From NCBI GenBank assembly GCA_021234535.1, contig CM037838.1, forward strand, positions 28,125,969 to 28,189,968: a DNA stretch of 64,000 nt. Reading direction: 5' to 3'. The stretch comes from Stichopus chloronotus. Lineage: Eukaryota; Echinodermata; Holothuroidea; Aspidochirotida; Stichopodidae. Below the pieces are notes generated by a model, which ran no database searches, was not told the origin of the DNA, and was given only the letters and a program-made list of their open reading frames with translations. The translations under genes and the position numbers were made by a program. The first letter of the stretch is position 1. Each line of letters begins with the position of its first letter. Below, one piece after another: positions 14,141 to 26,336 of this stretch.

Positions 14141-16413
14141 TAGGGTTGGGCGGTACCAGGGAGATCAGTACTGGTATTCGCAGTGCATCAGTACATGTAC
14201 TGGCCGGTATACCATCTCGTAGAATTGCCAGTAGTTTCAACCAAGGATAAATAAAAAGAATGGCCAAAGATCAGGGCTGTGGTTTCCAATCTTCTAGTTT
14301 ATTCCAAGGTGAACTGTTTAAAATAAAAACAATAACTCACAAGCAACTTGCATAACAAACGGGGCAAGAAGGAACCAAACTCAAACACGATACGTATGAA
14401 GACACCTTCAAAAATGACATGCGTGCAAACACAATTCATACACTCTGGTGACAACGGAGTCAATCAGCCTTCATGCAGCACCTCATACTAACACCTCAAG
14501 GTTCTACAGGATATAACTAGAATTGACCTTCTTAAGATACGATTATAAAGAAATGCAGACTAAAGGCACTGGTTACATTCCGTGACCTGTGCGAATACTG
14601 ATAAATGTTAATATGCTAAAACCGTGAGTGGAAGACTCTAGATCTGTATGTACACCGCCAACCCACTCCAAGAAAGACATTCACAGAAACTAATTGTAAA
14701 CTCCTGAATAACACATAATGTGTCTCCGATACTGAAATATGTCCATGTTACTGTATAAAAAGATAGAGCTGTACTCAAAACACCTAACGTGACAGCCTCA
14801 CAAAAACACCTCACTTCAGTCCATCCAGCTAGAGGTACTTCAATACTTTAGTGGTTTACCTGCACATGTGAAAAACAAAGGGTCCACTGTGTCCTACACA
14901 ACGGTAGGTTAATAACAGAGCTGGAAAAGATGTGTAAATAATGATATCAATGCCCACACAAAGTAAAAAACCCCCCAACAATTCTCTCCAAGGTGAGTGA
15001 TACAGCCTCATAAGGTAACGAAAAAGGTCCTCGCGCAACTAATACCTGCAACGCACTAAAAACATGAGAGGAAAGGCACCGAATGTCCTTGCTTTTCATC
15101 TAGAGAAATAAGAAAATAAGGGATAAAAACTTACAAGACTATGGCTCTCTACGTATAAATGAGTTGAGAAGAATAGATAACTCTGAATACAATCAGTCTC
15201 GGGTAAATAGTAAAAACCGTCATCAAAAACTAATACTGAGGTGGCTCTCGTTGTCAAATCGTCTCGTCAACGTTTCTCCTTTTTTCCCACCCCAGCTGGT
15301 CACTGACAAACCCGAAGTGCGCCCCCACAAAATGACAGTCTGAAGCCTTTCACAGTACATGTATTACTCAAATTACTGGGGCTGACCATGTGTTCAACAA
15401 GCTAAAAACAAGAGGCTTTGTGCCTAGTTCAACGGAATAAAAACAACAGGTTTTGTGCCCTATATACTATACTGCGGTAGTAATGCAGCACCTTGTAGTC
15501 ATGTCTTCACGTAAATTCATTGACAAAAAACATCAAATGGTGAGGTAAAAGGTTTCATTTGTGCAGCTTCAGCAGGGTTTGAGAGCAGTACTACATACAG
15601 CAACTAAATCAGCCACCAACTTTTTTGCTGATGCAATCATGTGTCAACATACCCAGTCACCTAGAAATTCTTAAAGACAAAAACTCATCACCCCAGACAG
15701 TTTCGATTCTCCCAATCACCTACCTCTAGTCCCTCCCTCAGCCTGTCTTAAATTCCTCCACATGTGTAATCAAAACAATGGATCCCTGTGTATACTGTGT
15801 AACATGAGCTGCTCTGCATCTTTCGAATTTGCTGTCAATCTAAGAGTACCGTAACTTAGAACCAGTTGAGAATTTTGCTTTCAGGGAGGTAAAAATATAG
15901 CTTAGGGTGATGCAATACAGCCTTTAAGTCAGGTCGTCTGATTACTGTACGTTACTATTTTGTCATTCAAAGCGAGCAACTGTACTATTTTAACAGGAAA
16001 TTTTCACTTGTCCTTCGCCTCCTCAGTTCCAAGGTGACCAAGCTGTTTATGCCCCATCTTAAAGACCTCAGTGTAAAATGACTGACGGCCTTGAACTGAA
16101 AGTTATTGTGTTCAAGTTCATAGATCGATTCGTTGACTTTACTTCGCGCGATTTTCGACAGCCAGTCATGAGTATAAAATGGTAGTGGCAGGCAGGACTT
16201 ACATTCATAATTAGATGCTAGGCCAGGAATATTGCTTATGATCATAAACCACGGAAATTCCCAATCCAGCTTATGCACTGATGTGAATGAAATTGTCACT
16301 ATTAACGGAGTCAAGTCACTGATGTAAAAGTGTCCCTGTTTTTCACAATTCATAGCAGAATTAGCACGGGAAATCTCTCCCAATGAGTGTGCCTGCCTGC
16401 CCATTGTTGTAGT

Positions 16414-16697
16414 CAGGGTGCCAGTCTGGCATCTTAAATGCCAAAATTGGCAAATCTGATCTCTTTTTTTTTATCTTTGTGGGCTGGTAAAAATGAAAAG
16501 TACACTTGTAGCAACATAGATTGAGTATTTAATGATGTATATCGTATTACCGTGTGTTGGAAACATCGACAAGTGTTACACTGTACAAGAATACAGGGTC
16601 AAGTTTCTTCAAGTAGGAGCTAGTTTTGTGTGGTGTTTTTTCAGGTGATTTGACCAGCAATGTGGCCGGTTACCGCACAAACAAGCTGGCAACCCTG
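16414..16697. mobile_element. hAT-like MITE nested in the larger element
   Basis: It begins CAGGGTGCCAG and ends CTGGCAACCCTG, which are inverted repeats apart from one inserted base. The flanks GTTGTAGT (16406-16413) and ATTATAGT (16698-16705) agree at 6 of 8 positions, consistent with an old 8-bp hAT target duplication. It is 284 bp long with no coding capacity. Confidence 0.7.
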
Positions 16698-17439
16698 ATT
16701 ATAGTCACTATAAGCCCATCGATTGAGTAATGAATGAAACTGGATTACTCTGGATAGCTGTAGCAGCAGGATGACTAAAAAAGTTATGCCACAGACATAG
16801 GAGGCAGTTAATGTTAACATTTTAAAACACAAAATTGAGTGTCATCTTTCCATCTGGGCAATGCCTGTGTTAATCAGAGTTAACCTGACAGAGATGCTAT
16901 GATGTGTACCAGTTCCACGAAATACTCTTACAACACATTTCTGACATAAAACATTTGGCTGGTATTGTGCCAAATGGTTCATTGGGGGTTTTATGATAAT
17001 GAACATGGTTTAATACGGACCAAGCAGTAGCAATTTAGCCCCACAAATGTCACCGACTTTGTGCTAAAAAACCGTAAAAAACAATTTTTCAAATTTTTGT
17101 GTCCATTTTCCCTTTTTTTAAATTTCCAAGCAACCTGATTTCCATAAAGTTAGGCCTATGTAGCATGTTTGAGCATCCATAGCCCACATAGAATAGTAAA
17201 TATCATTATATGTGTCCCCAACAGCAACTCGTAGTCACAATCCATCTCAAGGTCATACAAAATGTCTTGAATAAGATGAAGGGCGGCTGCAGAAAAAAAA
17301 CCAGTTCAACTTCGTTGTTATTTTGTTTTGTTGCTCCATTATCGTTATTAATTGATACAGACAATGTTATAATCAGTAAAATGGGGATGGGTTTTGCAGC
17401 TATGGAGGAACTTGAGCAAAGGTTTTCAAACCAATATGT

Positions 17440-17560
17440 TCAACAATAGAGAAAAAAAAAACACATGGCAAAGGCAGAGCAGGGATGGAACCTGTGACAT
17501 CAACATTACAGACCTGCCAGGCCACTTTGTACGCAGGTGAGTACATGGGGCTAAAGAAAT
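17440..17560 (-). repeat. tRNA-derived SINE-like fragment
   Basis: Read on the minus strand, GGTTCCATCCC (17492-17482) matches an RNA polymerase III B box. It is preceded by a TGTAATGTTGATGTCAC stretch of the kind that precedes the T arm in tRNA-like SINEs. A possible A box, TGGCCTGGCAGG (17524-17513), lies only about 20 bases upstream, so the D and anticodon arms are partly deleted or the box is elsewhere. A T-run (A-run on the plus strand at 17450-17460) follows on the 3' side. It cannot be a functional tRNA. Confidence 0.55.
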
Positions 17561-18122
17561 ATACAAAGCTAAGCACCCAGGAGGCACACAAAAAAAATAT
17601 AAAAAAAACACTGCTGGAATTATACCTAAATGTAACTATTTCTGTTTCCACTTCTACATAGCTAACTTGTTCTTCTTTAGTTCACTTTGACTTGGAACGA
17701 CACGTGGATGCTTTACTCTTTGTTTACAGTAAGTTAGTGTTGACAAAACAGGCAATATGTGTAGGCCTAGCATGCATGGTTTGCATGACTTTACCAACAT
17801 AATGGAACATGGCTGCTTTTAGCTGAGCTTTAGCCATAAGGCAGTAACAGCCACTGTGTACTGTGTACCATGTTAACCATGATTATTTACAGCAACAAAT
17901 ACACTTACTTTCAGAAGCCTTGAGGTTTGTTTTTTGTGAGATACTGAAATAAAAAGTTGTAAGATGGATCTGGAATTTACTTTGGTCCATTTTGATGTTG
18001 ATATGTCTACATTTAAAAAAAAAAAAACAATTTGTTGATTTGTTGGACACAGCACCGGTACCAAGAATTTTCCCAAGTACTGTGAAGTATTCAAAAGTAC
18101 CGGCACTCGCACAAAACAATTC

Positions 18123-18169
18123 CCTCCGGTAATGCGAGTACCGTTTCCTCCGGTAATGCGAGTACCGTT
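18123..18169. repeat. Subterminal 24-bp tandem duplication of the hAT-like element
   Basis: CCTCCGGTAATGCGAGTACC plus GTT occurs twice (18123-18145 and 18147-18169), separated by one T and identical over 23 bases. Related GAGTACCGGTACTG motifs follow. Such subterminal repeats are often transposase-binding sites in hAT elements; that role is inferred here. Confidence 0.8.
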
Positions 18170-18248
18170 ACTGCAAGCAAGGATACTGTGAGTACCGGTA
18201 CTGTAAACACTGGCACAGACTTGGATACTGCGATACCGCCCAACCCTA

Positions 18249-18967
18249 ATCCAAGAGAGTCCAATTGATGTTGTTATGAATCGGCCTCAAGGTCCTTAAA
18301 ACTAACCTGCACTGTTTCTCCATTCTTAATCATCTCCTGTGCAAACATCTTGGTATAAAGCATTACATTCATCGTTAAGCCAGCATTCGTTGGGCAGCTG
18401 AGGAGTAGCTCGTGTGTGAGGCTACCTAGCTTGAATGGATACAATTCACTGCTATTGTGGCATAACTTAAGGGAGTGTATAGAAGTGTTAAGTTTATTTG
18501 AATCTGGGTACTTGCAGTACATAGTCTGTCTGGTATCTGGGTATCAAAGACCTACATTATTTTAAAAGTCAATGACTGCACCTGCTTGACCTCATACTGT
18601 CTTTGGTTTTTCCATCATTTTCCTTCTACATCTCAATTTTCCCCATTTTTTACTTTATTCTTAAGTGTCTACAGAGGGGGGCACTAGTGCTGCACCACCC
18701 CTCTGGATCCGTCACTGGTGACTTTCCATCAATGCTGCTTTAAGGATCGAGTTTCTGTTTTTATGTAACTTGGTCAATAGTTTAGTGGCTTGTTCACAGT
18801 GTGGTTTCTGAGTTACTATGCATTTGGGTTTGTGAATCTGAAGCAGGGGGAGGGAGAGTAAAGCCAGCCATAGCTACGGAATATGCTTACGGTCCGCCCT
18901 CCAGGAAGGAACATTGGAACAGCCACTTGTTGAAGAGATTGACATGACAGGTATTAGCTATAGCTAA
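18249..18967. other. Intronic, non-coding
   Basis: Nothing gene-like was recognised between the hAT-like element and the R2 repeat. The open frame on the minus strand at 18522-18274 crosses no credible splice sites and resembles no family I know. Confidence 0.5.
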
Positions 18968-19618
18968 ACATGTGAAAAAGCGTCCTTTAATCGCACTGCC
19001 ATTCCGGTTTTTGTTCCCCCAGGCACATATCAAGTCAACCGCATCATTCGAAAGAAATTCAGTACCTCTCTCCACTGGCTGACTGGCCTTGTTTTTACAA
19101 TATAACATACAAAAGTGTAATTTACAGTAAAATATGTCCAGATACGAAATCTAACAGCGATTTAACATTAAATTACACTTTCAAACGAAAAATTTGGTTG
19201 GGTAAGAAGCAATTTAACAAAATATCACGGTCTTCTTTCGTTTTTAGATGTGTTCTCGCAAACAAACTTCCTCCCTTCTGAAGTATTGTCAATATCATTA
19301 CGTCAATTCGGACTGTACCATTAGCGTGAATTTTCCAAAAAAAATATGTTCTTGCAATCCATTAAACATGAGATTTCAATTACAGGTTTTTCAGACATAC
19401 TGATTTTATATTTCTATACCTTATTTCTTTTTTTTTTATGGATTTAGCTCCATAATGTCAACCTTAAGATAAAATTATACAATTAGCACGCAAAGTTACC
19501 TCGATCACGCACTTAGTTTGTTTTACGTAAGTGGGTTACCAACTTCTCTTCTTCAACAACGTTACACAGCATACCATCTAGTCCTAATTGCACTGCACCA
19601 GCACTAGCACTGTGTACA
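18968..19618. repeat. Dispersed repeat family R2, copy 1 (about 650 bp)
   Basis: Closely similar, same orientation, to 55302-55955. Both copies start ACATGTGAAAAAGCG. Both share TCATTCGAAAGAAATTC, CTCTCCACTGGCTGACTGGCC, ATATGTCCAGATAC, TTTACGTAAGTGGGTTA (or the close form), and AGCACTAGCACTGTGT at the end. Differences are scattered substitutions and small indels. No inverted ends and no long frame were found, so the class is undetermined. Confidence 0.85.
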
Positions 19619-19639
19619 ATACTGTACCCTCCATTTTTT

Positions 19640-20480
19640 TTTTTTCAAAAGAAAATCAAGGTTTTCACAAGAACTGTTTGTTGGGCAAAAACGTCTTTTT
19701 TCAGGGTGGTAAACTCTGCTGAAAAACAAGGCTTTCAAAAAGGAGAATTTTTTATTTAAGGTTTTACACTCAGTTCTTCAAAAAAAAAAAAATTGTGATT
19801 ACTGAGCAAAAAGCAGGGTTTTTCAGTACACTCTTTGTAATAAACTCAGTTGTTCAAGAGACAAGCTCAGCTTTTTTAAAAACTGTTTATCACAAAGCGA
19901 TGTTTTTGCAAACAGTTTTATTGACCAACAAAGTTTTTGATAAACACCGTGTTTCAGTCTTTACTGTGTCCATTGGTTTGCACCTGTTCATTGGCCGAAA
20001 AACAGAGTTTTTGAAAACTTAAGTATATCACTCGAACACTTGAGTTTATAAAAAAAATAAGTTTATTGAAAACAGTGTTTATCAACATACTCTCTGTTAT
20101 CAGTTAATAAACCTTGTTTTTCATAAACTCTGTTTATCTCTCCAAGACCGAGTTTACCGAACTGCCCGATTTATCAAAAAACTTTATTGTTCTTGGAAAA
20201 CTGTTTCAGAGTTCCCCAGTTGTAATCAGCATTTTTCAATAACCTAAGTTTATTGCTCAAAAAACTGACTTTATGACTCCAAAACCTGAGTTCATCAAAT
20301 ACACTTTATTAAAAAACCATGTTTTTCACTCCATAAACACTTTTTCAAAAGACTGACTTTATCTCCAAAAACTCTGTTTATCAAATAAACTTGTTTTTCA
20401 GTTCATAAACTCAAGTTTCTTGTGAGTTTATCAGTCAAAAACTTACTTCATTGGTGTTGAACTCTGTTTTTCAAATTATT
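19640..20480. repeat. Highly diverged minisatellite, AAACTCTGTTTATCA-like unit
   Basis: About 840 bp consist of recurring short phrases such as GTTTTTCA, AAACTCTGTTTATCA, AAAACTGTTT, AACTGACTTTAT and AAACCTGAGTTCATCAAA. They recur every 16-22 bases with much variation. The unit is rich in A-runs and T-runs on either side of a CTGAGT or CTCTGT core, so neighbouring copies can pair as short hairpins. No protein-coding signal was seen; the plus-strand frame at 19795-20022 lies wholly inside it. Confidence 0.7.
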
Positions 20481-23400
20481 GCACATTAGGTTTGCCATTC
20501 ACATTCCACGCAAATGTACTGAAAGTAAACCTTAATGACATGCGCAATTGTTAATAATTTGTAGTCATAGCAAAGTCAGACTTCCAACTGTGTAGGACAG
20601 GTAACAAAACTTGGCATAGTTTGCTGCAAATGAGCTATTACCAAGCATCTCATTAGAAAACTTATTAACTAACCCAACAAACAGACTTGATGGTACAGAA
20701 AAATTACAAGGCAACAACAAACAAGTAAATTATCATTTTCATCAACAGTAGGTCCCACGCTTGATAAAATTTTAAATACGAAAAGAATGATTAATTCTTA
20801 CCATGAAGTCAGTTGCCAAACATGACCTTCTGCAGCAAGCAAACTAGCATTGGTCTGAATGGAGTTATTTGGAGAAATTACTTCTCAACTCCACCAGATC
20901 TGCTACCATTTCTGTTAGATACTTTCTTTGTTACAGACAACCAAAGTTTCCATTTACTCCCTTTGTAGTATTTACATTCTTTGTGGTCTCGCCCACCTTT
21001 CCTATTTATTGTTACAGTCACAGTCCTTCTAGTCCACAAATGTTGCTTTTCCTATTCTCACTACAATCTGAATTTGTTCACTTCTGTAATCTGTGTCAAC
21101 CAACCACAAAAGTTACACAGTCCTCACAAATCAAAGACATATGATTGGCTAGCCGATGTTGAGCACTGACCAATCAAAGTGATCCTGACCACCCAGCCAG
21201 ATTGTGTGTGTACATTAGTGCAAGAGCACAAAATCACTAACACTTCGCTTCGATCACTGCAACACCTTAGCAGGTAGGAGTTACAAGACCACAGCATTCC
21301 ATGCACAAGTAACCAAATTCAAAAGAGTTCAACTCGCACTCTCTGTCTGGCCTGCAAAGACTATACTAACAATCCCAAGATTTGGTTTGTGATATTCCAC
21401 ATATGAAGGCAGAGAGGATATACTACTATACACAGTGAAAACATTGCCTGGACATTCTCTGAGCAACCCATTGGACCAACTGCATACATGGCCAAAGAAG
21501 AATCAGCCAAGGTTCTACAAAAAACCTGAAAATGACCATATGACATAGTAAAAAACACCTTGTCATAGCGACCTACGTGCGGTTTTATGTTTCTCTACAG
21601 AATAATTCAGTCCATTGCCATCCTCCCTGGATCGTAACTACTCACGGAATAACATACGACAAGAGGAGAGTGTTACATAGAAACTTAACCAGGATGAAAG
21701 TGACTTCAAAACCCTCCACCTAAACTTTGATCTCTCAATTGGGAATATAAATCACTTTGGTTTCCATAATTCCTGGAACATACTACAGACACACGCCAAC
21801 TCTTTGAAAAAAATCCTTCTCATTTGATTTAATTGTTCGCAAGGGACAAGAAACAACCATGGTAAGTACTATGTGATGAAGACCAGGTCTTTAAGAATTT
21901 GAGCAAATTGTCAAGCAAAGTAAACATAATGAGACTTGTGGGGTCAGAGAACGATCATATTCCTCAGATGCTGGTGCAATGTGTAGGAAGTCATACACTT
22001 ATCTTGCAAATGATCAGTGCAGGGGGAAACTTAAAAGAGAACAGTAAGTAATGTAGGTTGTTAAGAAAAAAAAAATAATGTTAAATAATAATAAGCGATC
22101 CAGGAATTCAATATTAGAATTTACTATGCTTACTGATTTTGTCCCATCAGAATTGGCCAGAAACATTTTCACAAATATTAAATGCAATCAATAGATATTG
22201 TCAGTAAGCTGTATATCCAGTTAGGTTTGAAGAATTGCATATTTTCTTGGAACTTTCACCTGGGAGGCTTTGTTCCCCTCAGAGGGAAAGGAGCATACTT
22301 TCAAAACTTCCTTAAAAAGAAAAAAAAAAGGTTGATTATCACAGGATAACATGCTGGATGAACAAAACTTAACCATACATGAAATTCTGAGACTAACGCC
22401 GCAAGAGCAGTCTCAATTTTCAAGAACACTACTAGTGTTCCATAACAGAAATCTATTACAGAGAATTATTCAGAATTATCTGAAATAAATAATTACACTG
22501 GCAATTAATTTGCTGTAATTGTTCATCTAAGCAGGGTTTTTGCCAGTGCAATTTAGCCATGTGGTGTGCCCAGTTTGAATTTCAGTTTCATTATCTATGG
22601 CGAGGTTTGAAGATTGAGTGACTGGGTTTGAAAAATCTGATGCCCGGGTAAGGAACAGGATGTTGTTTTAAAGAAAAACACAGCACATCGTTTCAAGTGT
22701 TGAAACTTGGAATGAATAACCCACACATGGTAATGCAAATGAAACTTGTAAAGCTAAACATCGCATCACTACAAAACTGGTCTCAGAAGTGCATGTAAGC
22801 CTGCACACAGGCCTGACACACAAGGGGCCATAATAAGGTGGACCACCTCACTCCGACATGGCGATTGCTTTGGCATCAATGTCTAATTGCGTGCCCAGTT
22901 TGAGGAAAAGGCTGCCAAGAGCTGTATCTACAATAAACAAGGTATCAGGTCTACTCAGTACAAAACAAAGTTAATTTTAATATTGCTTACATCAACATTT
23001 TGTTGAAAAACTGTGGTATACATGTTGAATGTCCTATTTTGCAATAGTTGTCCAGTGTACAACACAGAAATTCTTGTCTGTTTGTCCATTTATCCCACAT
23101 GGGAAGTCAGCTGGACTCTTATTCAAGGCCCTATTTATGACAAAGGAACTTTTTTGCATCTACGATTTAAGTAAAAGTAACTCAAGTTTCGATTTTTTTT
23201 TCTCATTCTTTGTTTTCCTATCATTTCTCTATTTTTCTATTTTCATCTACTTTCATTTTTTCACCTTTCCTTGTAAAGAGAGGGAGAGGCATCTGCCCAC
23301 TCCCTTCCCCCCCCCCTCCCTTTCCCCTTCCTATCCATCCCATCCTCATCCCTTACATTAAACTGGCATTTAAAAACACTGCAGATAATGGCTTGTTATA

Positions 23401-25744
23401 ATCATGATGGCTGTAGTGTTTTGTGGCAGTTGATTTGAGGTTCAGCATGAAGAGTCATAGGCTAGAAAGAAACCATTAATATTGTATGTCTTAACACCAA
23501 TTAAAACTGAAACGGACGTAAAAGCTACTGCAAAAAGGACAATAGAGCAGATTACATACCGTAAATATGAAACTATTAATTGCCTACAGTTTTGTGACTT
23601 TTATGAACAATGTTTAGAACCTCTGTTCCATGTGTGAATCACAACAAATAATTCACAAACATTTAAAAAAATTTCATTGAGCCACCCAAGACATTTGAAA
23701 AAAGATTTTCTCAAGAAGCATGTCCAATGCACAGGTACTGCAAGCATTTGTATTGCTTGGAGCAACTTTGAAGGTTTATTAAGATTGGTTCTCATTACTT
23801 TTTATCTGGATTTCACAAAATCGTCCAGAATCTGTATTTTGCTCAGTTAGTTTATGTAGTATTATCGCTGCTTGTATTTTTGTGGCAGTTTCTTTTTTGG
23901 GGAACAGATTGCTACACAGCTATACCACCCACGGTTGGCATCAACACATTTATAACCGAATGTGACACTGTGCTGCTGTATCTTTGCTGAAACAGAAAAG
24001 GTGTTTTGACAAAGTTTTCATTTTTCAACAAACAAAAATTAACTCAGTGCCTATTCACTGTTCCTTCATGCATATTCATTTTTCCAAGGGTCAGGATCAA
24101 ACGGATACCTGTTGGTACGACATATGTGAACTTAACATCCAAAAGTCACAAGTCAGAAAATTATTTCCAGCCATCAGTTAAATTGCACTTTTTCAAACTT
24201 AAAGTTTCAAAACTTGTTAGGAACCCCTCCCAAATCCTGCATTCTACTTTACAATGTATTTAAGAGAAATTAACCAAATATGGTGAAACCAATAGGAAGT
24301 GTCTTTTTTAGCAGGAAAACTGTTAGTGACAGGTTTGATTGGCCATTGAATGAGAGCCAACAGTACTCTAACAATTATGCAATCTGTGTGCAATATTTCC
24401 ACAAAGTGATTGAGTAATTAGATGAGTAAATTGCAGATTCACAACTGGAAAATTTGAACACCTATCGAAAAAACTGTTCATTCAAACTTTGTAGATAAAC
24501 AAATGTCAATGAAACAAAATCTTGAGATCAGAAAGAATCAAACTTGAAATGTTAAAACAGCCAATAATGAGACATTGTTAATTTGAAAGGTAGTCCTTTG
24601 AAAGGTAGCCGCCCAACGTTTACTCCCTGATTCCTTCACAAACTGAACAATAACACTTCATTAGGTCAACATTGGATGTTACATAGTATCCGATAAAACG
24701 TAGACATTGGCAGTGTTCGCAATAAGGAATTGACCCTGGAAGGGAAATCCCTCTCTAAAATCAGCTATTTTCAAAATCAAGCAGGAAGTTGTCAAGTGGT
24801 AAAGATTCTACTGCAATAATTGCATTTATTTATTATTGTAGCTATGACCTCAGCTGTGGAGAAGTGTGAAGGATTTTCCTTGCATGTGATTTATCTTTGT
24901 GTGGAATTCAGGAGACAAATACAGGATTCGAGAAATCCCGCACCTTGGGGTGAACATATGTTAGTGGTTATACCAAAGGTTTGATTTGAAATTAAAATGA
25001 TCATCTCATCACACAGCCCAGTCTGCTTGTCGGACCCTCCTTAAATGATTCAGAAACGTCAATGGACCCTCAATCTTATCTGTAATTTCGATGGGTGTCT
25101 GGGTGTCCCATGAGTTTGTGTCTGAAATTACCAGATTCCACTTTTCAGGGAGCCGATGAAAACACTGAGAAATAGCTATGTGATCCTCTCTCTTGTGTAA
25201 CGCAATCTATTATCGCCAATGACAAACCTCTTTTATCAACCTGCTGCTGTTAAATATAAAAGGCTGATTACTGCATCAATTAATTTCCTTGATTTACATG
25301 ATAAAGGGGTCAGGGTATAATTGAGAGAAACCAAACCAGACAAGCACGAGTCAAAGCTTTGAAACCACATAAGAATGATTATAATATTTGTCCATTAATT
25401 TCCTACACTAACTCACAAGTCACAATACAGTGCACTTCTTTTTTCTTTTTGCACTTGTATGGACCTTTAGGTATGAAATGCACATGATGTAAAAGTTTAT
25501 ATATTATCACAGCAAAACTTACATTTTTACTATCCGTTTTCAGAGTACATTGACAGCTAAGGAAACGTTCCATTTTTTTTTCAAAGACTAACTCCCCAGA
25601 AAATTTAATAGGAAACATGAACCGTATGCTTCCCAGTGACATATTAAAAAAGTACATCCCAGACCACACATTGTGATTACCCACCTGTAATACTATATGG
25701 TTATTCTGAGAAAGAAAAAAAAATCAGATGCAATTCACAGTGGG
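20481..25744. other. Intronic, non-coding; no recognised gene
   Basis: AT-rich intron sequence. A marked pyrimidine tract (C-rich after an AGAGAGGGAGAGG patch) spans about 23276-23350. The motif AGTGTTCGCAATAAGG at about 24712 looks like a transposon end, but I found no partner. Open frames here are short and do not resemble proteins; the one at 20869-21144 is Phe/Ser-rich only because of its base composition. Confidence 0.55.
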
Positions 25745-25875
25745 CTATCTTGAGTAAGGGAGTTCAAGCGAGAATCGAGTTCAAGCAAGAATCAATTTTT
25801 TTGGGATCTATCTTGAGTTAAAGCAGGAATCAACTTGAGTTAACGCAGGTCTCATCTTGAGTTCATGCATGCTTG
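25745..25875. repeat. Minisatellite, ATCTTGAGTTAAAGCAGGAATCA unit (left part)
   Basis: Degenerate copies of a 23-35 base unit with core TTGAGTT-A-A-GCAGGAATCA recur. Examples are GAGTTCAAGCGAGAATC, GAGTTCAAGCAAGAATCAA, TTGAGTTAAAGCAGGAATCA, TTGAGTTAACGCAGG and TTGAGTTCATGC. The same unit reappears at 26915-26985, beyond the element at 26337-26910. Confidence 0.75.
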
Positions 25876-26336
25876 GAAAATCCTCAACTCCTATTGGCCC
25901 ATTACAGTCAGGTGACCATGCATTATCCACAGGGTAATACACAGTCAATTTTAGAGCAGAATCACTGGCGGATGAATGCAATAAAGCAAAAACATAGATC
26001 GATGGTGTTTTGTTATCTTCCATGTTATACAAATCAATGGTGGTACTTTTGTTTATCACCCACAAACATTGTTGGCATGTTGGGAATCCTGTTTACCTTT
26101 TCTCGGGGTTCATTTCATTGACAATGCAGTTATTTCCCAATCCAAATTTCATTTAATTCTCGTCTTTTTCATCAAAATCTCTCTTTGGATGAACAAACAA
26201 GGTTAACCAACTTTGGATTTGAACCTGTGCAATTAACAAAAGGATAATACCCTCTAGGTGGTTAATGCTATCACTGGATGCACTCCGACTGCACCCTATA
26301 GCTGCTGGCATTAACTGCTGATAGTGCACAAGTGGA

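Larger units (their letters stand above)
14141..18248. mobile_element. hAT-like DNA transposon, non-autonomous, about 4.1 kb
   Basis: The left end starts TAGGGTTGGGCGGTA. The right end finishes with its exact reverse complement (TACCGCCCAACCCTA), giving 15-bp terminal inverted repeats. The flanks ATTCAGAG (14133-14140) and ATCCAAGAG (18249-18257) look like an 8-bp target duplication spoiled by a substitution and an indel. Both ends carry GTACCGG/CCGGTAC-type subterminal motifs, densest at 18040-18230. A YAGGG(T)TGGGC start with 8-bp duplication is typical of the hAT superfamily. The interior has no transposase-like frame: the longest, 139 codons on the minus strand at 16404-15985, shows no hAT features. 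It hosts a smaller hAT-like MITE at 16414-16697. Kolobok or another superfamily is less likely. Confidence 0.75.

Noticed and set aside
15985..16404. 139-codon minus-strand frame inside the hAT-like element, considered as a transposase remnant
   Set aside because: No zinc-finger, DDE or hAT dimerisation features, and it ends at the boundary of a nested MITE.
23029..23361. Frame with Phe-rich then Pro/Ser-rich sequence, membrane-like
   Set aside because: Produced by T-runs followed by a C-rich pyrimidine tract.
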